From the NCBI RefSeq assembly GCF_003116015.1, contig NZ_LGQZ01000011.1, forward strand, positions 33,475 through 97,474: a stretch of DNA of 64,000 nt, in the 5' to 3' direction. This document shows, piece by piece, positions 51,484 through 60,693 of this stretch (position 1 is its first letter; each line of letters starts with the position of its first letter). The notes beneath the pieces are model-generated. The model did not search any database. It worked only from the letters and a program-made list of their open reading frames with translations, and was not told the DNA's origin. The DNA is from Azospirillum sp. TSO22-1 (GTDB lineage Bacteria; Pseudomonadota; Alphaproteobacteria; Azospirillales; Azospirillaceae). The translations under genes were made by a program, and so were the position numbers.

Positions 51484-51778
51484 TCAGGCGATAGCGAAGG
51501 TCCCATCGACCAGGGAGCGGATGGCGGTCCAGGCGGACTGCCCTTGTCGGCGCGCCGTCCCGGTCACGGAGCGATACCCGGCGTGGATGCCCGGCCCTCA
51601 GTCGGAGCGGAAACCGTTGGTCACCTTGCGGAACACGACGGACGGGCGGATTTCCTGCTCGCTGCCGTTGTTGGTGGGCGGCACGCGGCGGTCGCTGAGG
51701 AAGACGAAGAACTTGCCACGCCACGCCTTGATCTGGAGTTGCAGCTCGCGGCCAAGCTCGGCCGCATACGACATGGTT
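51484..51778 (-). pseudogene. IS66 transposase (TnpC) C-terminal fragment with a stop
   Basis: About 98 codons of the IS66 TnpC end: KAWRGKFFVFLSDRRVPPTN, GSEQEIRPSVVFRKVTNGFR, then a TGA at 51598-51600 where tryptophan is expected, and continuation in the same frame to IRSLVDGTFAIA and the natural stop. The region 51779-52209 beyond it holds no gene I can support. Confidence 0.82.
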
Positions 51779-52209
51779 GGAGGCAGGCATTCGTGGGAGG
51801 CGGGTTTGCCGGAGGGGCCTGTCATCGGCGACCGGATCGCGGCGGCGCTCAATGCGGCGCGCGCCAACATGCATCACCACCGCTACTACGCCGCGATGCA
51901 GGAGTTCCGCCTTGCGGAGCAGCTCATCCCCGAGTCGGTCGGGGATGCTCCCGTTCCAAGGCCGAGGCCTCCCGCGCGCCTGCAATCGGCCACAGCGCCG
52001 ATGCTGCGGCGCCTGATCCTGACGGGTGCCGTGATGCGCCTCGCCCGGCACGTCCCTTCACGACAGGCCCTTTCCGACAGCAGGCCCCGCCTCGGGACGG
52101 CGCCGCATGCGGCAGTTCGTCGCAAGCGTTCACGCAAAATAGATAAGTTACGGGCCGCCCCCCGCGTCATCATTGCGACGAACAATACGCCGCCCGCGTA
52201 ATTTTCTTC

Positions 52210-52226
52210 TTGGCCTGACTGAAGCG
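52210..52226 (+). promoter_or_regulatory. Possible sigma-54 promoter of the rnf operon
   Basis: TTGGCCTGACTGAAGCG has GG and GC separated by ten bases, as in -24/-12 elements, and lies 52 bases before apbE. The -12 half is imperfect (AAGC for TTGC), and I found no TGT-N10-ACA NifA site close upstream. Confidence 0.35.
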
Positions 52227-52277
52227 ACGCGCGGAAGGCTGATCCGGGGTTGGTTTGTCGAAGGGGGCCGCCGTTTC

Positions 52278-53270
52278 ATGACCATTAGGATCACTCGCCG
52301 CCGCGCCATCACGGTTCTTGCTGCCGCCGCCGGTCTGCCACTCCTGATGAGGGCCGGCGGTGCACGCGCCCAACTGGTACGGTGGGAGGGCACGACGCTC
52401 GGCGCTCCCTCGGCCATCCAGCTTTACCACCACGATGAAACGGCAGCCCGCGCCGCCATCCAGGACGGGTTGAAGGAACTGGCCCGGCTGGAGGGGATCT
52501 TCAGCGTCTACCGCGCAGACTCGGCGCTCTCGTCCCTCAACCGCGACGGCATCCTGACCAATCCCCCGGCGGAACTGGTGGAGTTGCTGGGCCACGCGTT
52601 GACCCTCGCGGCGGCCAGCGACGGTGTCTACGACCCCACGGTGCAGCCGCTGTGGCAGACCTATTTCCGCCACTTCACCGCCGCCCGCCCGGACCCGGAC
52701 GGCCCCTCGCGCCGTGACCTGGACGCCGCCCTGGCGCTGGTCGGCTGGCGCGGCGTCGAGGCGTCGCCGGCACGCATCGCCTTCGCCCGGCCGGGCATGG
52801 CGCTGACGCTGAACAGCGGCGCCCAGGGCTACATCACCGACCGGGTGGCCGCCGTGCTGCGCGGCCACGGCTTCGAGAAGATGCTGGTGGACATGGGCGA
52901 ACCGCGGGCGCTCTCGACCAAGCCGGACGGTTCGGCCTGGCGCATCGGCATCGCCAACCCGGCCGACCCGTCGAAGGCCGTCACCGAGATCGACGTCGTC
53001 GACCGCTGCGTCTCGACCTCCGGCGGCTACGGCACGCTGTTCGACGACGCCGGACGCTTCACCCACCTCATCGACACCCGCACCGGCGCCACCGCGCCGG
53101 CGATGCAGAGCGTCTCGGTGGTGGCGGAGACGGCGACGCGGGCCGACGGCCTGTCCACCGCCATGCTGATGGTCGCCCCGGAACGCCGGCAGGCGCTGCT
53201 GCGCGCCACCGGCGCCGAAATGGCCATTTACGCAACTCCGGACGGCGTCACCGCCACGGTCAGGGCGTGA
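52278..53270 (+). CDS. apbE: FAD:protein FMN transferase
   Basis: The 330-residue protein has a twin-arginine signal (TRRRAITVLAAAAGLPLL) and the ApbE fold: LTLNSGAQGYITDRVA, VDMGEPRALS, and the metal-binding HLIDTRTG. It attaches FMN covalently to threonine in Rnf and Nqr subunits; the acceptor motif S-G-A-T is present in both RnfD and RnfG encoded downstream. Export by Tat fits, as modification happens in the periplasm. It starts the rnf operon and overlaps no neighbour. Confidence 0.93.
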   Translation: MTIRITRRRAITVLAAAAGLPLLMRAGGARAQLVRWEGTTLGAPSAIQLYHHDETAARAAIQDGLKELARLEGIFSVYRADSALSSLNRDGILTNPPAELVELLGHALTLAAASDGVYDPTVQPLWQTYFRHFTAARPDPDGPSRRDLDAALALVGWRGVEASPARIAFARPGMALTLNSGAQGYITDRVAAVLRGHGFEKMLVDMGEPRALSTKPDGSAWRIGIANPADPSKAVTEIDVVDRCVSTSGGYGTLFDDAGRFTHLIDTRTGATAPAMQSVSVVAETATRADGLSTAMLMVAPERRQALLRATGAEMAIYATPDGVTATVRA

Positions 53271-53275
53271 CGGGA

Positions 53276-53782
53276 ATGAACGGAGCGCTCGGCGCCTCCC
53301 CCGACGTCGACGACGCCGGCCGCGGGCTGTCCGAAGGGTTGGCCCGCGTGGTGGCGGTCGAGGGCGGGCGCGTCTGGCTGGAGCCGGAAACGGTGTCCGG
53401 CTGCGGTGGCTGCGCCTCGGCCATGCTGTGCGGCACCAAGTCGGGCAACAGCCGCCGGATGGCGGCCAAGCGGTTCGCCTTCCCCGACGAGCATGACCTG
53501 CGCGTGGGCGACCGGGTGGTCGTCGGGGTGGAGGACGGGGCGCTGCTGCGCGCCGCCGCCACCGCCTACGCGCTGCCGCTGCTGCTGCTGTTCGCCGGCG
53601 GGCTGACGGCCAAATGGTCGGGCGGCGGTGACGGGCCGGCGGCGCTGGCGGCGCTGGCGGGCCTGGCGCTGGGCTTCGGCCTGGCGCATCTCCGGGCGCG
53701 CCGGCTCAACCGGCTCGGTCTGCTCTCGCCGCGGTTCGTGCGGCGGGCACCGCCGGCCACCGATGCCTGCCATCAAGAGTGA
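53276..53782 (+). CDS. rseC: RseC/MucC-like protein of the Rnf operon
   Basis: The 168-residue protein has an N-terminal domain with clustered cysteines (SGCGGCASAMLCG) and two membrane helices (about 100-140), matching the RseC/MucC family. RseC-type proteins are linked to reduction of the SoxR iron-sulfur centre together with Rnf (Rsx) in E. coli. It lies five bases after apbE and before rnfA. Confidence 0.85.
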   Translation: MNGALGASPDVDDAGRGLSEGLARVVAVEGGRVWLEPETVSGCGGCASAMLCGTKSGNSRRMAAKRFAFPDEHDLRVGDRVVVGVEDGALLRAAATAYALPLLLLFAGGLTAKWSGGGDGPAALAALAGLALGFGLAHLRARRLNRLGLLSPRFVRRAPPATDACHQE

Positions 53783-53800
53783 CGGAGGGGAACGGGGTTC

Positions 53801-54382
53801 ATGCAAGAGACATTTCTGCTGATCGTCAGTGCGGCTCTGGTCAACAACGTCATCCTGGCACGCTTCCTCGGCCTGTGCTCGTTCATGGGCGTCACCACCC
53901 GGGTGGAGACGGCGGTCGGCATGGGCATGGCGACGACCTTCGTCATCACGGTGTCGTCCATGGGCGACTGGGTCATCGAGGCCTTCCTGCTGAAGCCGTT
54001 CGACCTCGGCTATCTGCGCACCGTCACCTTCATCCTGGTCATCGCGGCGGCGGTGCAGTTCACCGAGGCGGTCATCCGCAAGGTGTCGCCGACCATGTTC
54101 CAGCTCCTGGGCATCTACCTGCCGCTGATCACCACCAACTGTGCCGTTCTGGGCGTGACGCTGCTGCTGGTGGAGGGTAAGTACGGCTTCATCGACGCCA
54201 CGCTGTTCGCCTTCGCCTCGTCGCTCGGCTACAGCCTCGTCATGGTGCTGTTCGCCGGCCTGCGCGAACGGCTGACGCTGGCCGACGTGCCGCCGCTGTT
54301 CGCCGGGCCGCCCATCGGCTTCATCACCGCGAGCCTGCTGGCGCTGGCATTCATGGGCTTTTCCGGCATCAGCGCCAACTAG
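53801..54382 (+). CDS. rnfA: Rnf electron transport complex subunit A
   Basis: A 193-residue integral membrane protein with about six helices and the RnfA/NqrE signatures LVNNVILARFLGLCSFMG and LPLITTNCAVLG; the paired cysteines in these two segments bind a membrane-embedded iron-sulfur centre in structures of Rnf and Nqr. First structural gene of the complex. Confidence 0.96.
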   Translation: MQETFLLIVSAALVNNVILARFLGLCSFMGVTTRVETAVGMGMATTFVITVSSMGDWVIEAFLLKPFDLGYLRTVTFILVIAAAVQFTEAVIRKVSPTMFQLLGIYLPLITTNCAVLGVTLLLVEGKYGFIDATLFAFASSLGYSLVMVLFAGLRERLTLADVPPLFAGPPIGFITASLLALAFMGFSGISAN

Positions 54383-54393
54383 GAGGGGACGAC

Positions 54394-54957
54394 ATGTTGC
54401 TTGCCGTCGGAAGTCTTGCGGCGATGGGCGTCACGCTCGGCGCCGTTCTCGGGGTCGCGGCCCGCCTCCTCCGCGTCGAGGGCAATCCCCTGGAGGCCGA
54501 ACTCCAGGACCTACTGCCCGGTTCGCAGTGCGGCCAATGCGGCTACGTCGGTTGCGCCCAGGCCGCGGCGGCGCTGGCCCGCGGCGACGCGCCGGTGACG
54601 CTGTGCCCGCCCGGCGGCAAGGCGGTGGCGGAAAAGCTGGCCAAGAAGCTGGGCGTCACCGCCGACCTGTCGGAGCACGAAGACACCGGCCCCGAATACG
54701 CCCTGATCAACGAGGATTTGTGCATCGGCTGCCTGCGCTGCATCGGGGAATGCACCGCCGACGCCATCATCGGAGCCCCCAAGCAGCTCCACACCGTGAT
54801 CCCCGACAACTGCCACGGCTGCAGGAAGTGCTTCAAGACCTGTCCGACCGAGGCGATCACCATGTGCAAGGTCCCGGTGACGCTGGGTAGCTGGCACTGG
54901 GACAAACCGCAGGCGGCAGCCCCCGCCGCCGACAACGTTCTCGACAACGCGCATTGA
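54394..54957 (+). CDS. rnfB: Rnf complex iron-sulfur subunit B
   Basis: A 187-residue protein: an N-terminal membrane helix, a four-cysteine cluster motif (GSQCGQCGYVGC with a later cysteine in TLCPPGG), and two ferredoxin-type 4Fe-4S motifs (CIGCLRCIGEC and CHGCRKCFKTCP). It takes electrons from or gives them to ferredoxin. Eleven bases separate it from rnfA. Confidence 0.96.
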   Translation: MLLAVGSLAAMGVTLGAVLGVAARLLRVEGNPLEAELQDLLPGSQCGQCGYVGCAQAAAALARGDAPVTLCPPGGKAVAEKLAKKLGVTADLSEHEDTGPEYALINEDLCIGCLRCIGECTADAIIGAPKQLHTVIPDNCHGCRKCFKTCPTEAITMCKVPVTLGSWHWDKPQAAAPAADNVLDNAH

Positions 54958-54970
54958 GGAGCGCCGCCCG

Positions 54971-56464
54971 ATGAAGCTCTTCCCCGTCCGCGGCGGCGTC
55001 CATCCCGAGTACCGCAAGGAGCGCACCAGCGAGAGCCCGATCGTCGCCCTGCCGCTGCCGCGCGCCCTCTACCTGCCCCTGCAGCAGCACATCGGCGCCC
55101 CGGCGGCGCCGGTGGTGGCGGAGGGCGATCTGGTGAAGAAGGGGCAGCGGCTGGCCGACCGCATCGGGGCGGTGTCGGCGCCGGTGCACGCGCCCACCTC
55201 CGGCCGCATCGCCGCCATCACCGATTTCGCCGCCCCCCATCCCTCGGGCCTGCCGCAACCGACCATCGTGCTGGAGCCGGACGGCGCGGATGCCTGGACC
55301 GACGACCTGCCGGCCCCCATCGCCGATCCCTTCGACGCCGATCCCGCGGCCATCCGCGACCGCGTGGCGTGGGCCGGCATCGTCGGCATGGGCGGGGCGG
55401 CCTTCCCCTCCGCCGTCAAGCTGCAACTGGGCACCGAGCGGGCGATCGACATCCTGCTGATCAACGGCGCGGAGTGCGAACCCTACCTCACCTGCGACGA
55501 CCGGGTGATGCGCGAGCACGCGGCGGAGGTGATCGACGGGGCGCGGATCATGGCGCGCGCCCTGGGCGCCAGGCGCGTCGTCATCGGCATCGAGGAGAAC
55601 AAGCCGCAAGCGCTGGAGATCGTCGGCAAGACCATCGCCGGCCTGGGCGCCGGCCTGGGCGCCGGCCTGGGCGACGTCTCGCTGGCCGCGGTGCCGGCGC
55701 AGTACCCGATGGGGTCGGAACGGCACCTGACGCAGGCGATCATCGGCCAGGAGACGCCGGCCCGCAAGCTGACCGCCGACCTGGGCGTGGTGGTGCACAA
55801 CGTGGCGACGGCGCGGGCGGTCCACCACGCCGTGCGCTTCGGCCGCCCGCTGCTGGCGCGCGTCGTCACCGTCGGCGGCGGCGCCGTCAAGGACGCCAGG
55901 AACGTCGAGGCGCCGCTGGGGGCGCTGGTGTCGGATCTGGTGTCGTTCTGCGGCGGCCTGAGCCGGCCGCCGCAGCGCCTGGTCAGCGGCGGGCCGATGA
56001 TGGGCCAGCCGCTGCCGTCGCTCGACGTGCCGGTGGTCAAGGGCACCTCCGGCATCCTGGCGCTGACCGCGGAGGAGACCAACGAGCGGCCGTCGCAGCC
56101 CTGCATCCGGTGCGGCACCTGCGTCACCATCTGCCCCTGCGGTCTGGTTCCGGTCGAGATGGCGGCCTACATCCGCAAGGACAACGTCGAGGCGGCGGCC
56201 AAGCTCGGCGTGCGCGACTGCGTGTCGTGCGGCAGCTGCTCCTACGTCTGCCCGTCGCACATCCCGCTGGTGCATTACTTCAACTACGCCAAGGGCCATC
56301 TCAACGACCTCGACCGCGAGGCGCGCAAGCGCGACCACATCAGCACCCTGGTCGAAACCCGCCGCGCCCGCCTGGAGAAGCTGGCGGAGGCCAAGCGCGC
56401 CGCCGCCGCCGCCCGCAAGGCCCAGCAGGCCGCCCCCACCGCCGACAGCGAGGCCCGTGCATGA
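54971..56464 (+). CDS. rnfC: Rnf complex NADH-binding subunit C
   Basis: The 497-residue protein has a biotinyl-like lobe, the flavin/NADH-binding region (GIVGMGGAAFPSAVKL, LLINGAECEPYLTCDD) and two 4Fe-4S motifs (CIRCGTCVTICP, CVSCGSCSYVCP). An Ala/Lys-rich tail follows. A short tandem repeat (GAGL three times, near residue 225) is present. RnfC exchanges electrons with NAD(H). Its stop overlaps rnfD by four bases. Confidence 0.96.
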   Translation: MKLFPVRGGVHPEYRKERTSESPIVALPLPRALYLPLQQHIGAPAAPVVAEGDLVKKGQRLADRIGAVSAPVHAPTSGRIAAITDFAAPHPSGLPQPTIVLEPDGADAWTDDLPAPIADPFDADPAAIRDRVAWAGIVGMGGAAFPSAVKLQLGTERAIDILLINGAECEPYLTCDDRVMREHAAEVIDGARIMARALGARRVVIGIEENKPQALEIVGKTIAGLGAGLGAGLGDVSLAAVPAQYPMGSERHLTQAIIGQETPARKLTADLGVVVHNVATARAVHHAVRFGRPLLARVVTVGGGAVKDARNVEAPLGALVSDLVSFCGGLSRPPQRLVSGGPMMGQPLPSLDVPVVKGTSGILALTAEETNERPSQPCIRCGTCVTICPCGLVPVEMAAYIRKDNVEAAAKLGVRDCVSCGSCSYVCPSHIPLVHYFNYAKGHLNDLDREARKRDHISTLVETRRARLEKLAEAKRAAAAARKAQQAAPTADSEARA

Positions 56465-57537
56465 CCACCGCCTTCACCGACAAAAGCGGGCCGTTCACGC
56501 ACGCCCCCACCAGCGTCCAATCGACCATGACCACGGTGCTGGCGGCGCTGGTCCCGGCCACGCTGTTCGACGCCTGGCTGTTCGGCTGGCCGGCGATCTT
56601 CCTGTTCGTCGTCACCATCGGCTCCTGCCTCCTCATCGAGGCGGCGTGCCTGTCGATGGCCCGCAAGCCGTTGCAGCCCGCGCTGACCGACGGTTCGGTG
56701 GTGCTGACCGGCTGGTTGCTGGCGATGAGCCTGCCGCCGTGGGCGCCGTGGTGGGTGGCCGTCATCGCCGCCCTGTTCGCCGTGGCGCTGGCCAAGCACG
56801 TCTTCGGCGGGCTGGGGCAGAACGTCTTCAACCCGGCCATGGTCGGCCGCGTCGCCGTGCTGGTGTCCTTCCCCGTGCAGATGACCGCCTTCGTGGCGCC
56901 GCATCCGCTGTTCAGTGCCGGGGCGCCGGGCTTCCTCGACAGCCTGCGCATCACCTTCGGCAGCGGCACGCTCGACAGCATGACGGCGGCCACGGCGCTC
57001 GGCCACATCAAGACGGAACTGTCGCGCGGCATTCCGGTCGGCACCTCGATCCAGCAGGTTCCCGACCTCCTCGACATGGCGCTGGGCGTCCACGGCGGCA
57101 GCCTCGGCGAGACCTCGGCCCTGCTGATCCTGGCCGGCGGCGCCTACCTGCTGTGGAAGCGCATCATCTCCTGGCACATCCCGGTGGCGATGATCGGGAC
57201 GCTGTTCGTGCTGGGCACGCTGTTCCACGCCGTGTCCCCCGACCGCTTCACCGGCGGCCTGTTCCACGTCACCTCCGGGGCCACCTTCCTCGGCGCCTTC
57301 TTCATCGCCACGGACTACGTGACCTCGCCGGTGTCCAAGCAGGGGCAACTGGTCTACGGCATCGGCTGCGGCCTGCTGACGTGGATCATCCGCACCTTCG
57401 CCGGCTATCCCGAGGGTGTGGCCTTCGCCGTCCTGCTGATGAACGCGCTGACGCCGATCATCGACCAACACGTCCGCCCGCGCGTCTTCGGCCGCACCCG
57501 CAAGGGCGATCCTCTGCCGATCAAGGGGGGCAAATGA
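56461..57537 (+). CDS. rnfD: Rnf complex membrane subunit D
   Basis: The 358-residue membrane protein matches RnfD/NqrB, with GLGQNVFNPAMVGR and the FMN-attachment motif TSGATF (threonine modified by ApbE), then FFIATDYVTSPVSKQGQLVYG. It forms part of the ion-translocating path. Overlaps neighbours by ATGA on both sides. Confidence 0.96.
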   Translation: MTTAFTDKSGPFTHAPTSVQSTMTTVLAALVPATLFDAWLFGWPAIFLFVVTIGSCLLIEAACLSMARKPLQPALTDGSVVLTGWLLAMSLPPWAPWWVAVIAALFAVALAKHVFGGLGQNVFNPAMVGRVAVLVSFPVQMTAFVAPHPLFSAGAPGFLDSLRITFGSGTLDSMTAATALGHIKTELSRGIPVGTSIQQVPDLLDMALGVHGGSLGETSALLILAGGAYLLWKRIISWHIPVAMIGTLFVLGTLFHAVSPDRFTGGLFHVTSGATFLGAFFIATDYVTSPVSKQGQLVYGIGCGLLTWIIRTFAGYPEGVAFAVLLMNALTPIIDQHVRPRVFGRTRKGDPLPIKGGK

Positions 57538-58136
57538 CCACGCAGCCGACCTGGCTTCACGCCGCCGTGCTGGGCGCCTTCTGCACCGGCTTCGGCGCCA
57601 TCCTCGCCCTCACCGACGTGCTGACCGCCGACGCCATCGCCGCGCGCGCGCTGGAGGACAAGCAGAACTCGCTGGCGCAGGTGATCCCACCCGGCCTGCA
57701 CGACAACAACCCCGTCACCGACGCCATCACCCTGACGGGCGAGCACGGCAAGCCGCTGACCGTCTACCGCGCCACCAAGGGCGGCAAGGTCACCGGCGTC
57801 GCCTACGAGATCCTGGGCTCGGGCTACGCCGGCGAAATCCGGCTGATGCTGGGGGTCGACGCGGAGGGACGCGTGCTCGGCGTGCGGGCCACCCAGCACA
57901 AGGAGACCCCTGGCCTCGGCGACAAGATCGATCCGGCCAAGGGTGACTGGATCACCCGCTTCTCGGGCCTGTCGCTGGACTTGCCGCCCAAGGACAAGTG
58001 GAAGGTCAAGAAGGACGGCGGCCAGTTCGACCAGTTCTCCGGCGCCACCATCACCCCGCGCGGCGTGGTGGGCGCCGTGCGCGAGGGGCTGGCGTTCTTC
58101 GCGTCCCACAGGCCCCAGATGGTGGAGGTGCGCTGA
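57534..58136 (+). CDS. rnfG: Rnf complex FMN-bearing subunit G
   Basis: The 200-residue protein has one N-terminal membrane helix and a periplasmic FMN-binding domain with HKETPGLGDKI and the attachment motif FSGATITPRGVV. Electron carrier between RnfD and the rest of the complex. Confidence 0.95.
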   Translation: MTTQPTWLHAAVLGAFCTGFGAILALTDVLTADAIAARALEDKQNSLAQVIPPGLHDNNPVTDAITLTGEHGKPLTVYRATKGGKVTGVAYEILGSGYAGEIRLMLGVDAEGRVLGVRATQHKETPGLGDKIDPAKGDWITRFSGLSLDLPPKDKWKVKKDGGQFDQFSGATITPRGVVGAVREGLAFFASHRPQMVEVR

Positions 58137-58810
58137 TGGCTACGGATTACCGGACGATCGTGCGCGATGGGCTGTGGGACAACAACGGCGTCCTCGCCCA
58201 GTTGCTGGGCATGTGCCCGACCATGGCGATGACGACCAGCGCCACCAACGGATTCGGCATGGGGGTGGCGACCGCCGTGGTGATGGCCGCCTCCAACCTG
58301 CTGGTGGCCACCTTCCGCGGCTACATCACCCAGGAGGTGCGCATCCCCGTCTACATCCTCATCGTCGCGGCGATGGTGACGCTGGTCGACCTGACGATGA
58401 ACGCCTGGATGCATGAACTCTACAAGGTGCTGGGCCTGTTCATCCCGCTGATCGTCTCCAACTGCCTGCCGCTCGGCCGGCTGGAGGTGTTCGCGGCCAA
58501 GGAGCCGGTGCTGCCGTCGCTGATGGACGGCCTGTTCATGGGCATCGGCTTCACGCTGGCGCTGACCGCCATCGGCGCGGTGCGCGAGATCATCGGCTCG
58601 GGCACGCTGTTCGCCGACGCCTCGCTGCTGCTGGGGCCAGCGTTCAAGTTCCTGGAGATGAAGGTGTCGCCGCTCGACTCTGGCGTGCTGGTGATGATCC
58701 TGCCGCCGGGCGGCTTCCTGGCCGCCGGTTTCATGGTCGTCGGCAAGCGGCTCCTCGATCTGCGGGCCGGCAAGGCCATCGCCACCGGCCCCGCCGGGCA
58801 TTGCGTGTAA
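58136..58810 (+). CDS. rnfE: Rnf complex membrane subunit E
   Basis: The 224-residue membrane protein, about six helices, matches RnfE/NqrD (VLAQLLGMCPTMAMTTSATN, LFIPLIVSNCLPLGR). Its two conserved cysteines pair with those of RnfA at the membrane iron-sulfur centre. Its start shares one base with the rnfG stop. Confidence 0.96.
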   Translation: MATDYRTIVRDGLWDNNGVLAQLLGMCPTMAMTTSATNGFGMGVATAVVMAASNLLVATFRGYITQEVRIPVYILIVAAMVTLVDLTMNAWMHELYKVLGLFIPLIVSNCLPLGRLEVFAAKEPVLPSLMDGLFMGIGFTLALTAIGAVREIIGSGTLFADASLLLGPAFKFLEMKVSPLDSGVLVMILPPGGFLAAGFMVVGKRLLDLRAGKAIATGPAGHCV

Positions 58811-58828
58811 GGCGAAGGAGATCCGCCG

Positions 58829-59101
58829 ATGAAGGTTTCGGTCGTTTACGCCCTGCCCAAGCGCCACTCCCAGCAGACCCTCGAGGTGCCCGAAGGCATC
58901 AGCGTGCGGGAGGTCATCGAACGCTCCGGGCTCCTGAAGCAGTTCCCGGAGATCGACCTCGAGACCCAGCGTGTCGGGGTGTACGGCAAGGTCATCGCCC
59001 TCGACGCTCCGGTCGAAGAGGGCGCGCGGGTGGAGATCTATCGCGCCATCACAGTCGATCCGGCCGTGGTGCCACGCCGCAAGCAGGCCAAGGAGTCCTG
59101 A
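58829..59101 (+). CDS. rnfH: RnfH-family small protein
   Basis: The 90-residue protein has the ubiquitin-like RnfH fold (KVSVVYALPKRHSQQTLEVP, then VREVIERSG and RVGVYGKVIALDAPVEEGARVEIYR). It is found at the end of rnf operons in diazotrophs and, more widely, in other contexts. Its exact role is unresolved. It completes apbE-rseC-rnfABCDGE-rnfH. Confidence 0.92.
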   Translation: MKVSVVYALPKRHSQQTLEVPEGISVREVIERSGLLKQFPEIDLETQRVGVYGKVIALDAPVEEGARVEIYRAITVDPAVVPRRKQAKES

Positions 59102-59421
59102 GGACTGCGTAAGCGCCTGTCACCGTTCCCAACGAGGAGCCGATGGGAAGAACACTGTGATGGAGGTGCCGCAAGCGAAAGCGTAGCTTTCCGACCCCAA
59201 CGCCGAGTTGAGGAGGACGAGCATATCGGATGTTAACACTTCCAAGGGGCAGCGGTTTAGTCACGTCTACGTTCAGCGTGGCGCCCTGCACATGACAATG
59301 TTCGGGCGCGGCGGCGGATCAAAATGCTTCTTTCGGATGTGACGTCCGACATCCTGAGCAGCGCTATGGCGGCCGCAATTCCAAAACTGCGTCAGAGCCA
59401 AGGTTGCACGTCGAAACACAG
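59102..59421. other. Intergenic region with an ISL3-like end
   Basis: No gene seen in 320 bases between convergent operons. CCAAGGTTGCACGTCGAAAC (59398-59417) matches the sequence after the ISL3 remnant at 46500, so this is probably a scar of the same element. Confidence 0.55.
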
Positions 59422-60675
59422 TTAAGGAACCGCCTCCAACCTGCGCCCATACCCCCAGCCGGCCGGCTCTCGGACGCCCAAGGCGAGGACGAGGCCACCG
59501 AGCCCGACGGCCACGAACGCGCAGACTGGAACCACGCCGATTCCGTTGTTCGCAGCCAGCGAGCCGACCAGCACGGGCGTCACCGCCCCGCCGATGATTT
59601 CGCCGCATCCCACCACGATTCCCGTGGCGGTGGCGGCGAGCGGCCGTCCCACGGCTCCGCCGGTCAGCGGCCCGACGGTCAGCGCCGTGGCGCCGGCGCC
59701 GGCCAGGCTGGACAACAGCAGCAGCGCGAACAGATAGACGACGTCCGGGCCGGCGAACGTGAACAGGCCCAGGGCGACGAGGTGCAGGACCGCCGAAGCG
59801 AGCGCCACGCGCTTGTAACCGAAGCGGTCGCCCAACGCCGGCACCGTCAGCATGCCGATCACTCCCCCCACCCCCAGACCGGACAGGACGAACCCCATCT
59901 GGTCGAGCGGGAGATGCAGATGATCGGTCAGGTAGTTGGGCAGCAGCGCCGCCTTGATCGTCACCGCCGACAACCAGCAGGCCATCGCCAGGGCGTTGGC
60001 GACGATCGCCGGGCGCCGCACCACCGACCGCCAGGACACGCCCGGCCCAAGCGCCCGCCCGGCGTCCGCCGGCGCGGGCTCGGAGCGCAGGATCCGCTTG
60101 AGGCCGTACGCCATCAGCACGCCCGGCGCGGCGGCGATGACGAAGATCCAATGCCAGGACGGCAGGACCTTCAGGAGCTGCGTGGCCATGATCGGCGCGA
60201 TTCCCAGGCCGAACAGCGCCATCGCCATGTGCAGGAGCCCGACGTTCAATCCCACCCGGGTCGGCTTCGACACGCGCATGGCGGCGACGATGCCGGCGGG
60301 AACGAAGGCCCCCTCGGCGAAGCCCATCAGGGCGCGGATGATCAGCAGACTGCCCAGGCCGCCGGCGACCCCGCTCAGGGCGACCAGCCCCGAAAACGCC
60401 AGCGCCGCGGGAACCAGCACCGCCTTCACCCCGATCCGGTCGGCCAGCCGTCCCATGAAGATGGCGGAAAGCCCCCACGTCAGCGCCAGCGATGCCGAGA
60501 TCAGCCCCATGTCCTTGTAGGTCAGCCCCAGATCCTTGGCCATCACCGGGAACAGGGGCATGATGATGAAGCGATCCAGCCCCACCAGACCCAGGCCGAT
60601 CGAGAGGATGAAGACCGCCCTGACTTCATAGCCGGCGCTGCCGGCAGGGCGAACATCATGTGCGTTGTTTGTCAT
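59422..60675 (-). CDS. MFS transporter
   Basis: The 417-residue protein has twelve predicted membrane helices and the MFS motif GRLADRIGVKAVLVPA between helices two and three. It is likely an exporter or a small organic acid carrier. It is last of three leftward genes with 17-18-base gaps (CoA ligase, sulfotransferase, MFS), so it may export the sulfated product. ATG at 60675 is used; a GTG two codons earlier is possible. Confidence 0.88.
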   Translation of the reverse strand: MTNNAHDVRPAGSAGYEVRAVFILSIGLGLVGLDRFIIMPLFPVMAKDLGLTYKDMGLISASLALTWGLSAIFMGRLADRIGVKAVLVPAALAFSGLVALSGVAGGLGSLLIIRALMGFAEGAFVPAGIVAAMRVSKPTRVGLNVGLLHMAMALFGLGIAPIMATQLLKVLPSWHWIFVIAAAPGVLMAYGLKRILRSEPAPADAGRALGPGVSWRSVVRRPAIVANALAMACWLSAVTIKAALLPNYLTDHLHLPLDQMGFVLSGLGVGGVIGMLTVPALGDRFGYKRVALASAVLHLVALGLFTFAGPDVVYLFALLLLSSLAGAGATALTVGPLTGGAVGRPLAATATGIVVGCGEIIGGAVTPVLVGSLAANNGIGVVPVCAFVAVGLGGLVLALGVREPAGWGYGRRLEAVP

Positions 60676-60693
60676 CTGCACGCCTTTTTCCGG

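Noticed and set aside
51779..52209. Frame containing RIAAALNAARANMHHHRYYA upstream of apbE
   Set aside because: No start with a ribosome site, and the frame merges with IS66 debris and ends in basic low-complexity sequence. It may be a gene remnant but cannot be assigned.
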